NCBI GenBank assembly: GCA_947487765.1
Contig: CANKXO010000005.1
Span: forward strand, 186,001-250,000
DNA length: 64,000 nt
Origin: an uncultured Pseudomonadales bacterium
GTDB lineage: Bacteria > Pseudomonadota > Gammaproteobacteria > Pseudomonadales > Cellvibrionaceae
Direction of reading: 5' to 3'
Part shown: positions 51,273 to 61,120 of the stretch, in pieces
Numbering within the stretch: the first letter of the stretch is position 1
Layout of the letters: each line of letters begins with the position of its first letter
The notes under the pieces: generated by a model
Seen by the model: the letters and a program-made list of their open reading frames with translations, nothing else
Database searches by the model: none
Told to the model about the DNA's origin: nothing
Translations under genes and position numbers: made by a program

Positions 51273-52120
51273 AATCTCAATTCGCGATGACGACACTGTA
51301 CGTCAGTTAATGATTGGCCGAAATAATCGGCCAGTTTATTACAAAGGTAGACTGATCGGTGTTGGCCACCAGTGCAGCCAATCGCAATGGTCATGTAGCT
51401 ACGGTTATTGGCTTCATAACAAGGTAGCCAACGCTCTAAGAAGCCAGAGATATCATTATACATATCTGTGACTTCTTGCTCTTTTTCTAAAAATTTAATA
51501 ACGGGTTTGTCATTCCCTGTTAATGAACGTAGTTTGGTTTTCCAATGAGGGTTAGGAAGACAGCGTACATCAAAGACCAAATCGGCATCGCGAGGTACGC
51601 CATATTTAAAGCCGAAAGACTGAAACAAAATACTGGTTCCAGGATTATCGATAGCCAACATATGGTGTTTTACAAGATCACGTAAATCATGAAAGCCCAT
51701 ATCAGTTGTGTCAATTGTAATATTGGCAACATCAATAATGGGTTTGAGTAATTCTTTCTCTTTTGCTATTGCGCTTTGGAGGTCGGTTTCTTTATCGCTT
51801 AATGGATGGCGGCGGCGAGTTTCGCTAAAGCGCTGTAATAAGATTTCATCATCTGCATCTAGAAAAATGACTTGGTGATCAAGTGCTGCGATTGCGGGCA
51901 TTTGCATAAGGTTAGGCAGAAGTTCGATATCTGCTTCGGAGTTGCGAGCATCGATACTGACTGCATAATGCTTTTCATCATAAGGTGTGATGCGTTCTAC
52001 CAAAGTGGGTAGAAGTGTTGCGGGCAGATTGTCGATACAGGTGAAGCCGACATCTTCCAGCACATGCAGGGCGGTACTTTTGCCTGAGCCTGAGCGACCA
52101 CTAATAATGATAAGACGCAT
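51269..52120 (-). CDS. rapZ: RNase adapter protein RapZ
   Basis: P-loop protein that in enterics targets the sRNA GlmZ to RNase E and responds to GlcN6P. It has 283 residues with Walker A GRSGSGKS at 8-15, the N-terminal kinase-like domain, and a C-terminal domain with GCTGGQHRSVYL, the proposed ligand site. The GlmZ system is enteric, so its role here may differ. It is coupled to ptsO and preceded by ptsN (46-bp gap). Confidence 0.96.
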   Translation of the reverse strand: MRLIIISGRSGSGKSTALHVLEDVGFTCIDNLPATLLPTLVERITPYDEKHYAVSIDARNSEADIELLPNLMQMPAIAALDHQVIFLDADDEILLQRFSETRRRHPLSDKETDLQSAIAKEKELLKPIIDVANITIDTTDMGFHDLRDLVKHHMLAIDNPGTSILFQSFGFKYGVPRDADLVFDVRCLPNPHWKTKLRSLTGNDKPVIKFLEKEQEVTDMYNDISGFLERWLPCYEANNRSYMTIAIGCTGGQHRSVYLCNKLADYFGQSLTDVQCRHRELRL

Positions 52121-52166
52121 ACCGCTGATTTCTCCGTTTGGTTTTAACCGCTAGTCGATAAAGTTT

Positions 52167-52616
52167 CTACATGTTAGTGATGACTTGATATAGCTCTTCA
52201 GAACTCTGTGTCTGACGAATCTTTTCTAAATGAGACTTGTCCGAAAATGTCTCTGCCAACGTTGCCAAGGTTTTTAAATGCTCTTGATCGTGATCTTCGG
52301 GTACAACTAAGACAAAAATAATATCAACAGGCTCATTATCAATAGCGTCAAAGTCGATGGGACTGTCGAGTGTCACCAACACCCCAATCGTTTTTGCGCA
52401 GCCTTTGATACGGCAATGAGGGATGGCTATGCCATTACCTATACCGGTAGACCCTAAACGTTCACGAGCAATCAAGGCGCTAAATACGTTGCCTGGATCC
52501 AGCATGGGCTTTTGGTCACAGAGGTGAGATGCAATAGTTTCAAGTAGACGTTTCTTGCTATTGCATTGGTGCTTAAATAATACGCAGTTTGATGAAAGTA
52601 ACGATTCGATTTCCAT
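52167..52616 (-). CDS. ptsN: Nitrogen regulatory IIA protein PtsN
   Basis: EIIA-Ntr, final phosphoacceptor of the nitrogen PTS, linking nitrogen/carbon state with K+ homeostasis and other controls. It has 149 residues with phosphorylated His at 67 in GIGNGIAIPHCRIKG. The 209-bp gap upstream, back to rpoN, would normally hold hpf but holds no such gene. Confidence 0.96.
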   Translation of the reverse strand: MEIESLLSSNCVLFKHQCNSKKRLLETIASHLCDQKPMLDPGNVFSALIARERLGSTGIGNGIAIPHCRIKGCAKTIGVLVTLDSPIDFDAIDNEPVDIIFVLVVPEDHDQEHLKTLATLAETFSDKSHLEKIRQTQSSEELYQVITNM

Positions 52617-52825
52617 AAATTTTACAGCAAATAGCGGTAAGCATAATCTTACCTAAATAGGTTTATAAGACACTTTTTGAAATAAAGCCTCGAAATAATG
52701 TCTCGGAATAAGCAAAGCGCGCATTCTACTGTATTTGGAGGTGCTTAACTAATCCTCAATAACTACATCCCTATAAATATGTCCCTCAATCTACGCCAGC
52801 ATCAAATGGTTACCCTTTCGTCGAT

Positions 52826-54364
52826 TTATACCAGTTGTTTGCGCTCGTTAGATGGAGGGATGTTCATGGCTTCGCGGTATTTAGCGATAGTGCGTCGTGC
52901 AACTTTAATCCCCTGATCCGCTAATAAAGCAGTAATTTTGCTGTCGCTAAGGGGTTTCTGGATATTTTCAGCGGCAATGAGTTTTTTAATAATGGCCCGA
53001 ATAGCAGTAGAGGAGCATTCTCCGCCGCTATCTGTACTCACATGACTAGAGAAAAAATACTTTAGTTCAAAAATGCCTTGAGGAGTATGCATATACTTAT
53101 TGGTTGTGACTCGAGATATTGTTGATTCATGCATCTCTACCGTTTCAGCAATGTCGTGTAATACCAGAGGTTTCATGGCTTCTTCACCAAAGTCGAGAAA
53201 GCCTTGTTGCTTCTCCACAATTGCACTGCCGACCTTTAATAGGGTTTCATTGCGGCTCTGCAAGCTTTTTAAGAACCAGCGTGCCTCTTGTAAATTATTT
53301 TTAAGGAAGGTGTTATCGCCACTCGTATCTGCACGTTTCACCATAGAGGCATAGTCGGAATTAATACGGAGTTTTGGTGCGATATCGGGGTTTAACTCGA
53401 CTACCCAGCGGTCTGCTTTTTTACTGACAAAAATATCGGGAACAACATATTCAGTGGTATCAAGGCCGATATCATCGCCAGGGCGAGGGTTCATAGTTTG
53501 TATTAATTGAATCGCATCGCGTAATTCATTTTCACGGATGCGTAGTTTACGCATTAATGTTTTGTAGTCTTTGCTGCCAAGAAGAGTAATGTGTTCTTTA
53601 ACAATAGCTTTGGCAGTATCAAGTGAGGGGATATCGGAATCTAATTGGTTGAGCTGGATAAATAGGCAGTCTCCTAAATCTTGCCCAGCGACACCAGGGG
53701 GATCAAATTGTTGTAGCCTGTGTAGTACTGCTTCGACTTCATCGAGTTCAACTTCATCAATTTGATTTAAAAGCCCTGCATGTATTTCATTAATGGATGA
53801 AGATAGTAAGCCGTTATCTTGGATATCATCGATAATCATCATCGCTATCAAGCGGTCTTGATCGGAAAACGGCGTTAAATTGAGTTGCCACAGAAGGTGG
53901 TCCTGCAGGCTTTCTGTACTGCCTCGGCGGCTTTCGAAATTATTGTCTTCTTCGTCCCTATTGGCAGGTCCAACAGGCGCTGTGCTTTGATAAACATCAT
54001 CCCAGCTGGTATCGACAGGTAAATCCTCAGGTATTGCTTGAGACCATTCTTCATTACTCTCTTCGTTATTGCCTTCAGTGTTATTGTGGGCTTCTTCAGT
54101 TTGGGAGGTGGAGGCTTCGTGAGTTGTTTCTGTTGGTGCTTCGTTAGGACTTTGGCTATTTTCGTAAATCGCTTTTTCTTCAATTGTGTTGCCGTCTTTA
54201 TCGGTAGTGTCATCACCGACTTCCAGCATGGGGTTAGAATCTAAAGCTTCTTGAATTTCATTTTGTAAATCTAAGGTAGAAAGTTGCAATAAGCGAATGG
54301 CTTGTTGCAATTGTGGGGTCATGGTGAGACTTTGACCCATTCTGAGTTGGAGTGATTGCTTCAT
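52826..54364 (-). CDS. rpoN: RNA polymerase sigma-54 factor RpoN
   Basis: Sigma-54, 512 residues. It has the Gln-rich activator-interacting region I ([31 protein letters not shown]), an acidic region II longer than usual (about residues 50-130, with many E, N and T), the core-binding domain, an HTH, and the RpoN box RRTIAKYRE near the C-terminus. It lies 217 bp from lptB in transcription order, in the conserved lptB-rpoN-ptsN run. Confidence 0.98.
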   Translation of the reverse strand: MKQSLQLRMGQSLTMTPQLQQAIRLLQLSTLDLQNEIQEALDSNPMLEVGDDTTDKDGNTIEEKAIYENSQSPNEAPTETTHEASTSQTEEAHNNTEGNNEESNEEWSQAIPEDLPVDTSWDDVYQSTAPVGPANRDEEDNNFESRRGSTESLQDHLLWQLNLTPFSDQDRLIAMMIIDDIQDNGLLSSSINEIHAGLLNQIDEVELDEVEAVLHRLQQFDPPGVAGQDLGDCLFIQLNQLDSDIPSLDTAKAIVKEHITLLGSKDYKTLMRKLRIRENELRDAIQLIQTMNPRPGDDIGLDTTEYVVPDIFVSKKADRWVVELNPDIAPKLRINSDYASMVKRADTSGDNTFLKNNLQEARWFLKSLQSRNETLLKVGSAIVEKQQGFLDFGEEAMKPLVLHDIAETVEMHESTISRVTTNKYMHTPQGIFELKYFFSSHVSTDSGGECSSTAIRAIIKKLIAAENIQKPLSDSKITALLADQGIKVARRTIAKYREAMNIPPSNERKQLV

Positions 54365-54580
54365 TAATGCCTACGTCAGCCTAACTAAGATGTTATTACT
54401 AATTCTAGTCATGACTGGGTGTAGGTGCAAGGGAAATTTAAGCAATTTTTATGCCTAAAATAGCAGCAATTGGGTATGTTAATGCTATTTTAATTAGATG
54501 TATTACTTGAAAGTGATGCTGTTTTGGGTATTCAGTATTTTGGAGGACGAATACTTGGATATCCAATGGTGTGTACGCTG

Positions 54581-55306
54581 TTACAAAGTGAACTGCTGAC
54601 CTAAGTATACATCACGTACGGATTGATTGCTCATAATCTCTTCTGTATCCCCTTCTGCGATAATATGGCCTTCGCTCACGATATAGGCAATTTCGCAAAT
54701 AGTCAGAGTTTCTCTAACATTATGGTCAGTAATTAATACACCAATACCGCGATCTTTCAGGTGAGTAATAATCTGTTTGATATCGTTCACAGAAATGGGA
54801 TCCACGCCTGCGAATGGTTCGTCTAGCAACACAAACCCTGGCTCCGTCGCTAAGGCACGAGCAATTTCGACTCGACGTCGTTCTCCTCCAGATAAGGACA
54901 TGCCTAACGAGTCGCGTATATGAGTAATATGAAATTCTTGCAGCAGCTGCTCTAGCTTATCTAAGCGCTGCTTTCGCGATAAGTCACGACGAGTTTCCAG
55001 AATAGCCAGAATATTATTAGCGACTGATAACTTACGGAATACTGATGCTTCTTGAGGTAAATAACCAAGGCCAGCTCTTGCTCGGCCATGCATGGGGAGT
55101 GAAGTGATCTCTCTCTCATCAATACTTACGGTGCCTTTATCGGCATTGACGAGCCCCGCAATCATATAAAAACACGTGGTTTTGCCTGCGCCATTTGGTC
55201 CAAGTAAACCTACAATCTGGCCACTACTGACAGAAATAGAAACATCAATGACGACTGGGCGTTTATTGTAGGTTTTGGCTAGATGCTTGGCGTAAAGGGT
55301 TGGCAT
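54581..55306 (-). CDS. lptB: LPS export ABC ATPase LptB
   Basis: ATPase of the LptB2FGC complex that extracts LPS from the inner membrane. It has 241 residues with Walker [13 protein letters not shown], the Q-loop [12 protein letters not shown] signature [17 protein letters not shown], Walker [14 protein letters not shown] and H-loop ITDHNVRE. It follows lptA by 21 bp. Confidence 0.98.
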   Translation of the reverse strand: MPTLYAKHLAKTYNKRPVVIDVSISVSSGQIVGLLGPNGAGKTTCFYMIAGLVNADKGTVSIDEREITSLPMHGRARAGLGYLPQEASVFRKLSVANNILAILETRRDLSRKQRLDKLEQLLQEFHITHIRDSLGMSLSGGERRRVEIARALATEPGFVLLDEPFAGVDPISVNDIKQIITHLKDRGIGVLITDHNVRETLTICEIAYIVSEGHIIAEGDTEEIMSNQSVRDVYLGQQFTL

Positions 55307-55327
55307 AGATGTCTTATGAAATGATAT

Positions 55328-55897
55328 TTATTGAGGGGTATCTTGACTAGTGGTGGCAGGAGGAATTACTACATTAACTCGGCCATTACCACTTTCAGGT
55401 TGTTCTGAGCCAGCAGCTTCAATTCGGGCTGCGTTGATATCGTAGTCAATTTTATCGCCGGTAATTTTGGAGCCATCTTGGTCCAGTGAGGCATTGTCCG
55501 TCAGTGTGATTATTTTTTTTGTTACGCGATACTCAATTGTATCGGCTTTTGCGATCACATCTCCTTTTTCTGGCTCAGGTTTTTGTTTGAAGCGTGCAGG
55601 TTTTCCCAGGGCAATCATCTTGGTGACTTGTTTGGCATCAGAGTAAATGGTGACTTTGTCTGCACGAATATTCAGCGTTCCTTGTGTGATATCAACATCA
55701 CCTTCATAAATAGTGAGGCCACGTTTATCATCTCTAATAGCAGAGTCCGAACTGATATGAATAGGCTGTTGGCTATCTTCAGGCAGAGCAATAGCCAACG
55801 GGCTAGTAGCTATGGTTATACTAGCGATAGTGATAAGTAAAGTTAGGCACTTAGTAAAGCGACTAGATTGCATTGTTGAGTCATTGAGATGCTGCAT
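55328..55897 (-). CDS. lptA: LPS transport periplasmic bridge protein LptA
   Basis: Beta-jellyroll protein that oligomerises to carry LPS across the periplasm. The ATG at 55897 is preferred: it has AGAGG 5 nt upstream, gives a plausible signal peptide and overlaps lptC by 17 bp. The longer in-frame start (55942) lies deep inside lptC. It is 189 residues, with the OstA-like core (PIHISSDSAIRDDKRGLTIYEGDVDITQGTLNIRADKV). Confidence 0.93.
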   Translation of the reverse strand: MQHLNDSTMQSSRFTKCLTLLITIASITIATSPLAIALPEDSQQPIHISSDSAIRDDKRGLTIYEGDVDITQGTLNIRADKVTIYSDAKQVTKMIALGKPARFKQKPEPEKGDVIAKADTIEYRVTKKIITLTDNASLDQDGSKITGDKIDYDINAARIEAAGSEQPESGNGRVNVVIPPATTSQDTPQ

Positions 55898-56471
55898 ATG
55901 TGCCTCTAACATTAGAGAGTAGCTCAATACGTTTTTCATCAAAAAAAACTTTCAGGCCAGTTGCCTGAGTCGTACCAGTAATATCTGTGATGATAACAGG
56001 TTTATCTGTCTCAGCGTATCGACGGCTCGGCTCTATTCTTAATAGTGTTGTTTTAAATTGAGTCCTGTTTCCATTTTTTTGTGTTTGTTTGATAACTACA
56101 TCGTCAATCAATATAAGTTCGTCCGTTTTTTCATTTCCTTCAGCGGTTTTTGCAGACAATACCCATGGCGCATCATCGGTTTGCTGATCATAAATAATGA
56201 GATGAGGTTGTTCTAGTATAACTTCTGGTTGCGTTGTGATATTAGTTTCGAAATAGTTAATTTTCTGTGCGTTTAGGGTGTAGTCCAGTCTTCCTGAGTC
56301 AGTATATTGCAGTGTTCGTGCCCCTAAAATATAGGTAGTAGGGTAGTTGGAAGCGGTTTCATTAGTGTCCGTCAAAAAGTCTTTTAATTCCTTTGGTGGC
56401 GAACGCCACAGTAAAAATACCAGAGCTGCAGCACATAGTAGTGTGAGGAGGGTTCTCCAAAGCCGTGGCAT
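55881..56471 (-). CDS. lptC: LPS export protein LptC
   Basis: Bitopic inner-membrane protein handing LPS from LptB2FG to LptA. It has 196 residues with an N-terminal membrane segment (LWRTLLTLLCAAALVFLLW) and a periplasmic jellyroll (YILGARTLQYTDSGRLDYTLNAQKI). The ATG at 56471 is used; a TTG immediately before it is the only alternative. It is 15 bp from kdsC. Confidence 0.95.
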   Translation of the reverse strand: MPRLWRTLLTLLCAAALVFLLWRSPPKELKDFLTDTNETASNYPTTYILGARTLQYTDSGRLDYTLNAQKINYFETNITTQPEVILEQPHLIIYDQQTDDAPWVLSAKTAEGNEKTDELILIDDVVIKQTQKNGNRTQFKTTLLRIEPSRRYAETDKPVIITDITGTTQATGLKVFFDEKRIELLSNVRGTYAASQ

Positions 56472-56486
56472 CAATCAATACCTTGT

Positions 56487-57026
56487 TTATAGATATTCAT
56501 TGAGAGCTTGCTCAAAAGTCCCTTGGGCGAGCATGATTAAATCGCAAGCTTCTCGAACTGCACCGTGGCCTCCGCTGAACTGGCTTTCCCAATGGGTATG
56601 CTCTTTAACGGCCCAATGCCCATTAGCGACACTCATGCCTAAGCCAACTCGTCTAATCAGTGGTAAATCTGGGTAATCATCGCCGATATGTGCAATGTGG
56701 CCATACTCTATAGGTAATATTGATCTGAGCTCTTCTAGCGCTGTGAGTTTATCTTCTCGCCCTTGAATAAGGTGTTTAATGCCTAATGCTTTAGCCCTTT
56801 TTTCCACAATATGGCTGGTACGTCCCGTGATAATCGCAACAGCGACCCCGCTTTTTTGCAGCATCTTAATGCCGTGCCCATCTAACGAATTAAATGCTTT
56901 TAGCTCATCACCCGTATTAGTGAAATAAAGTCCACCATCCGTTAGCACGCCATCAACATCAAGGATTAATAAACGAATATTGCGAGCGCGATTAATAACC
57001 GTTGTATCTATATCAGACAATTTCAT
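56487..57026 (-). CDS. kdsC: 3-deoxy-D-manno-octulosonate-8-phosphate phosphatase KdsC
   Basis: HAD-family phosphatase that releases Kdo from Kdo-8-phosphate for LPS core synthesis. It has 179 residues; the nucleophile and acid/base aspartates are D23 and D25 in LDVDGVLTDGG, with AIITGRTS and GDDYPDLPLIRRVG as the remaining HAD motifs. It acts two steps after KdsD in the Kdo pathway (KdsA lies between them); kdsD is encoded 90 bp away. Confidence 0.98.
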   Translation of the reverse strand: MKLSDIDTTVINRARNIRLLILDVDGVLTDGGLYFTNTGDELKAFNSLDGHGIKMLQKSGVAVAIITGRTSHIVEKRAKALGIKHLIQGREDKLTALEELRSILPIEYGHIAHIGDDYPDLPLIRRVGLGMSVANGHWAVKEHTHWESQFSGGHGAVREACDLIMLAQGTFEQALNEYL

Positions 57027-57116
57027 AAGGCAGTTTCATTAGATCGTTTGGGTCAGGCCGTTGGGGCAGATAGTTTCATAAATAACGTTAATTGAAGTCT
57101 TTGAGCCTCGATAATA

Positions 57117-58115
57117 TTATAAAATGCCAGAGCGTAAAATATCATGCATGTGAATAACACCAATAGGATGTTGGGTATCATCAGCAACAATCAATGCAGT
57201 TATCGAGCGTTGTTCCATTAACCCTAGAGCTTCGGCGGCTAACATTTGTTCGTTGATGTATGAGGGGTTAGGAGACATGACGTCTTTTATAAGTGCCTTG
57301 TTGATGTCAATTTTATTGTCGATGGCTCTACGCAAATCCCCATCAGTAAATACGCCAGAAAGCTTACCGTTACTATCTAAAACTGTTGTAATACCTAGGC
57401 CTTTCTGTGTCATTTCGACGAGAGTTTGGGTTAGTGGTGTCTCTTCTGGCACTGCAGGTAATTCCTGATCAGCATGCATAATATCACTGACTTTTAATAA
57501 CAACCTTCGTCCTAATGCGCCACCGGGGTGAGAGAAAGCAAAATCTTCGGCTGTAAAACCTCTAGCTTCTAATAATGCGACCGCTAAAGCATCGCCCATG
57601 ACTAGAGTTACTGTTGTACTAGAGGTGGGTGCTAAGTCCAATGGGCAAGCTTCGCACTCCACGCTGATATCGAGATGTACATCGCCTTGTTCGGCTAATG
57701 GTGAATCAGGTTTGCCCGCCATGCTGATTAAGGGAATATTTAGCCTTTTGATTAATGGTAATAGTGTGACTACTTCGGCAGAGCTGCCCGAGTTGGAGAT
57801 GGCGATAACAACATCATTATTGGTTATCATGCCAAAATCACCGTGACTTGCTTCACCAGGGTGAACAAAGAATGATGGCGTGCCAGTGCTGGCTAGAGTT
57901 GCCGCAATCTTTTTGCCAATATGCCCTGATTTTCCCATGCCGGTCACAATAGTGCGACCCTTACAATTTAGTATGATATTGCAGGCTTTAACAAAGGATT
58001 CATCAATACGGTCAACAAGGGCATTGACGGCAGACATCTCCATAGTGATCGTGCGTTTTCCGACGTTGAGAAAAGTCTGATCACTAGTGATCTCGGTATT
58101 CGAAGGTTGATTCAT
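57117..58115 (-). CDS. kdsD: Arabinose-5-phosphate isomerase KdsD
   Basis: Interconverts ribulose-5-phosphate and arabinose-5-phosphate, the first step towards Kdo. It has 332 residues: a SIS domain (residues about 40-190, VTGMGKSGHIGKKIAATLASTGTPSFFVHPGEASHGD) followed by two CBS domains. It sits between yrbG and kdsC on the same strand, the conserved order. Confidence 0.97.
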   Translation of the reverse strand: MNQPSNTEITSDQTFLNVGKRTITMEMSAVNALVDRIDESFVKACNIILNCKGRTIVTGMGKSGHIGKKIAATLASTGTPSFFVHPGEASHGDFGMITNNDVVIAISNSGSSAEVVTLLPLIKRLNIPLISMAGKPDSPLAEQGDVHLDISVECEACPLDLAPTSSTTVTLVMGDALAVALLEARGFTAEDFAFSHPGGALGRRLLLKVSDIMHADQELPAVPEETPLTQTLVEMTQKGLGITTVLDSNGKLSGVFTDGDLRRAIDNKIDINKALIKDVMSPNPSYINEQMLAAEALGLMEQRSITALIVADDTQHPIGVIHMHDILRSGIL

Positions 58116-58165
58116 AATGAATAATCGATACTCTTTTAAACGGTAATGCCTTAATCAGTAAGGCG

Positions 58166-59122
58166 TTAAAATAATAAGGTGTAATAAGCACCATACAATA
58201 GTAACAAGACTATACCCGCGAGTCTGCCTAATTGGCTATGGCTATTATTATTCCTCAAGTAACTGAAGAGCATGGTGCCACCCAAAAATAGCGTAATGCC
58301 TACCATTGCTAGAAAGTCTCTTGAAAAGACTTCGCTGCTCATCAGGATAGGTTGGATGGTTGGTGCAATTCCCATCACTAATAGAAGGTTAAAAATATTT
58401 GAGCCAATCACATTCCCTATAGCAATATCGTGATGCCCTTTTAGTGCGCTTGCAACTGAAGCTGCAAGCTCGGGAAGGCTAGTACCTACAGCGACAATGG
58501 TTAGGCCAATGATCAGTGGGCTAACACCGAGATTGAGTGCAACTATTTTTGCTCCCCATACCAATATTTCAGCACTGGATATCAGCAGTATTAATCCAAT
58601 CGCAAACCAAAGAAAACCTTCCTTCAATGAGGTGCTTTCGGGTAGCTCTTCTATCTCTTCAGGGTGCTGCTTTTTTGAGTAAGCAATCCAGAATAGTAGA
58701 GGAAGTAGTAGACTGACAAGTACTATTCCTTCCCAGAATTGGAGATGGCTATCCCATAAAAAATAGCCAGCTAAAGCCATAACAGCCAACATAATGAGGT
58801 ATTCTTGCTTCAAAATATGGCTTTTAATGGGTAATGGTGCAATTAATGCTGTCACCCCTAGTACAAGGCCTATATTGGCCAGGTTAGAGCCCAGTGCATT
58901 GCCGATGGCTAGCTCGCCAGCCCCTTTCAGAGACGAGCTAATAGATACGACGACTTCAGGTGCTGAGGTGCCAAAAGCAACAACAGTAAGACCAATAATG
59001 AGTTTAGATAGGCCAAATTTGTCAGCAATTGTAGCGCTACCTTCTACAAATTTATCTGCACTCCACACTAAGCCGGTAAATCCAGCTAAAATTGCAATCC
59101 AAGGGAGTAACGTGTCGAGCAT
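58166..59122 (-). CDS. yrbG: Calcium/sodium antiporter YrbG
   Basis: CaCA-family cation antiporter with ten predicted membrane segments in two inverted halves. Each half carries the alpha-repeat signature, GTSAPEVVVSISSSLKGAGELAIGNALGSN and GTSLPELAASVASALKGHHDIAIGNVIGSN. It has 318 residues. It is first of the yrbG-kdsD-kdsC-lptCAB run and divergent from mlaC, as yrbG is divergent from the mla operon in E. coli. Confidence 0.95.
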   Translation of the reverse strand: MLDTLLPWIAILAGFTGLVWSADKFVEGSATIADKFGLSKLIIGLTVVAFGTSAPEVVVSISSSLKGAGELAIGNALGSNLANIGLVLGVTALIAPLPIKSHILKQEYLIMLAVMALAGYFLWDSHLQFWEGIVLVSLLLPLLFWIAYSKKQHPEEIEELPESTSLKEGFLWFAIGLILLISSAEILVWGAKIVALNLGVSPLIIGLTIVAVGTSLPELAASVASALKGHHDIAIGNVIGSNIFNLLLVMGIAPTIQPILMSSEVFSRDFLAMVGITLFLGGTMLFSYLRNNNSHSQLGRLAGIVLLLLYGAYYTLLF

Positions 59123-59293
59123 AATTCAGTCTCTGTTCAGGTCAAATAGGCTATTTTGGTGTTTATGTGATCTATTACTAATGTCAATGAAAGAGGCTGT
59201 AATAGTGTTTAAGCGTAGGGGTGCAGATGGTATAGTGTGCCGTCCTAGATGTCAGTAAAAATATCGTATGGGATCAAATTTCTGGAGAAGTGT

Positions 59294-59935
59294 ATGTTAC
59301 AAAATATGATGAATACAAAACGATTAACATCAATGTTGGGAGTTCTTGTTTTGTGTTTTTCTCAACTTTTATCAGCTGATGTTAAAGTGGTTGAAAAAAA
59401 GTTTGATTCAGAGCCACACCAAGTTGTTCAAGAAACGACTCTTAAGGTTTTATCGGCTATAGATGGTGGCTTAGACCCTGTTAAAGAGCCTGAGAAATTT
59501 GTTGAGCAGCTTTCTCAGATCCTCGACCCGGTTGTGGCATTTGATTATATTGCGCGGGGTGTGATGGGCAACTACGCGAAAAAGGTTAGTAAAGATCAAA
59601 CAAAACAGTTTTCAAAAGCCTTCAAGCTAGGTTTGGTGACTACCTACGGTAAAGGTATGGCGAATTTCAGTGATTTAGAAGTTGCTGTATTAGTGCCAGA
59701 AAAACCATTAGGTGAACAACGCCGTATTGCCGTTGTTCAAGAAATTCGTGGAGCGTCGAATACGAATCAAGTCTCTTATTCCATGGCGAAAAATAATAAA
59801 GGGCAATGGAAGATGATTAATGTTGTACTCAATGGCATTAATTTAGGTCAAACATTCCGCGGGCAATTTGCAGCAGAAGTTGAAAAAAATAAGGGTGATG
59901 TTACAAAAACTATTAATGAATGGGGTAAGGGTTAA
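59294..59935 (+). CDS. mlaC: MlaC-family periplasmic phospholipid-binding protein
   Basis: Periplasmic shuttle of the Mla phospholipid pathway (Ttg2D in Pseudomonas). It has 213 residues from ATG 59294, which has GGAGAAG ahead and gives a proper signal peptide ending near LLSADVK; the longer frame from 59249 has no ribosome site. Family motifs are VQETTLKVLSAIDGG, ILDPVVAFDYIARGVMGNYA and the WKMINVVLNGINLGQTFRGQFAAEV end. The partners mlaFED and mlaB, usually adjacent, are not in the window. Confidence 0.9.
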   Translation: MLQNMMNTKRLTSMLGVLVLCFSQLLSADVKVVEKKFDSEPHQVVQETTLKVLSAIDGGLDPVKEPEKFVEQLSQILDPVVAFDYIARGVMGNYAKKVSKDQTKQFSKAFKLGLVTTYGKGMANFSDLEVAVLVPEKPLGEQRRIAVVQEIRGASNTNQVSYSMAKNNKGQWKMINVVLNGINLGQTFRGQFAAEVEKNKGDVTKTINEWGKG

Positions 59936-59945
59936 TACTTATTGA

Positions 59946-59977
59946 TGTGGGATAATGCTAAGTAGTGCTATCCCACA
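59946..59977 (+). other. Perfect 9-bp inverted repeat after mlaC
   Basis: TGTGGGATA (59946-59954) with TATCCCACA (59969-59977), loop of 14 nt, 10 bp after the mlaC stop. It could terminate or protect the mlaC mRNA, but lacks an immediate T-run. Confidence 0.5.
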
Positions 59978-60134
59978 CGATTCACGATTGCTTTTATAAA
60001 AATCACCCCTATCTTTTTGTTTTCCTCTTTTCTCAGTTAATTTCAGTTACAAATCAAGTCACATTATCCATAGGCCATCATATTGTAGAGGCGGTCATTA
60101 TTAGATTGTTCTAGACTAAATAGGTTAAGTGCAT

Positions 60135-60446
60135 ATGTATAAGCTAATTTTTTATGTGCCAGAATCACATCATCAACACGTTAAAACGGCAGTTTTTACT
60201 GCGGGTGCAGGAAAACAGGGTGATTATGATCAGTGCTGTTGGCAAGTATTGGGGATGGGACAATTTCGCCCTTTAAAGAACAGTCAACCCTTCTTGGGAA
60301 AGCATGGAGAGGTAGAGACGGTTCCTGAATATAGGGTCGAAATGATCTGCGAGGATGACGTTATCCAGACTGCTGTATTAGCACTTAAACAATCGCATCC
60401 CTATGAAGAGCCTGCCTATGATGTTGTACATCTCTGTGATTTTTAA
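60135..60446 (+). CDS. NIF3/YqfO C-terminal-domain-like small protein
   Basis: A 103-residue soluble protein resembling the CutA-like insert domain of the NIF3 dinuclear-metal family as a stand-alone unit: YKLIFYVPESHHQHVKTAVFTAGAGKQGDYDQCCWQ, then GQFRPLKNSQPFLGKHG, and HPYEEPAYDVVHL at the end. Such stand-alone domains are common in gammaproteobacteria and have no settled function. ATG 60135 is used; a GTG two codons upstream is possible. Confidence 0.8.
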   Translation: MYKLIFYVPESHHQHVKTAVFTAGAGKQGDYDQCCWQVLGMGQFRPLKNSQPFLGKHGEVETVPEYRVEMICEDDVIQTAVLALKQSHPYEEPAYDVVHLCDF

Positions 60447-60516
60447 ACGGGGGCTCTAAAACTAGCTTTCTTACTTTTACGCAAAAAATCTAGCTTAGAG
60501 ATGTTCTTAAGAAAAG

Positions 60517-61068
60517 CTAACGGTCTAGATGTGATCTTGTTAATACTTGGGACCGAAAGATAAAGTCCTGTTGTTTGTTATCTTGAAAGTAATATTTTAA
60601 CGTTTCTTCTATCACGGGAAAGGCCAGTTCATTCCAGGGAATATCTTGCTCATCAAACAATTGAACATCTAAGGATTCTTCTCCCGGTCCAAAATTCATA
60701 TCCACTAATTCTGCTTTGTAAAAAAAATAGACTTGATTGATGTGGGGTAAGTCGAACATGGTGTAAAGCTGTTCAAGCTTCAATGTGGCTTTTGCCTCTT
60801 CCCAGGATTCTCTCGTTGCTCCTTGCTCGATTGTTTCACCATTCTCAAGAAAGCCGGCAGGTAGGGTCCATAGGCCATGACGAGGCTCTATAGCGCGTTT
60901 ACATAATAGAACCTGATTACCATATATGGGCAAGCAACCAGTGATTATTCGGGGGTTTTGATAATGAATCGTGCCGCATTCCGGATTATTACAAACGTGA
61001 CGTTCGCGATTATCGCCGGGTGGTATTGCCCATTTAACCGGTGTTCCACAGCTGCTGCAAAAATTCAT
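60517..61068 (-). CDS. NUDIX hydrolase with N-terminal zinc ribbon
   Basis: A 183-residue Nudix protein with a four-cysteine ribbon (C4, C7, C26, C31) like the NudC family, then a Nudix box in LPAGFLENGETIEQGATRESWEEAKA. The REx2EE core is kept, but the usual Gly after it is Lys (EEAK), a variation seen in some family members. Likely a nucleotide-diphosphate or ADP-ribose pyrophosphatase; the substrate is not predictable. Confidence 0.85.
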   Translation of the reverse strand: MNFCSSCGTPVKWAIPPGDNRERHVCNNPECGTIHYQNPRIITGCLPIYGNQVLLCKRAIEPRHGLWTLPAGFLENGETIEQGATRESWEEAKATLKLEQLYTMFDLPHINQVYFFYKAELVDMNFGPGEESLDVQLFDEQDIPWNELAFPVIEETLKYYFQDNKQQDFIFRSQVLTRSHLDR

Positions 61069-61120
61069 AATGGTCTCTCTTAGATTGAGAAACCATTATA
61101 GTGCAGTCGCTGGTTGAAAA

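Noticed and set aside
55898-55942. Longer N-terminus for lptA inside lptC
   Set aside because: The good ribosome site (AGAGG) lies before the ATG at 55897, and the extra residues precede and disrupt the signal peptide.
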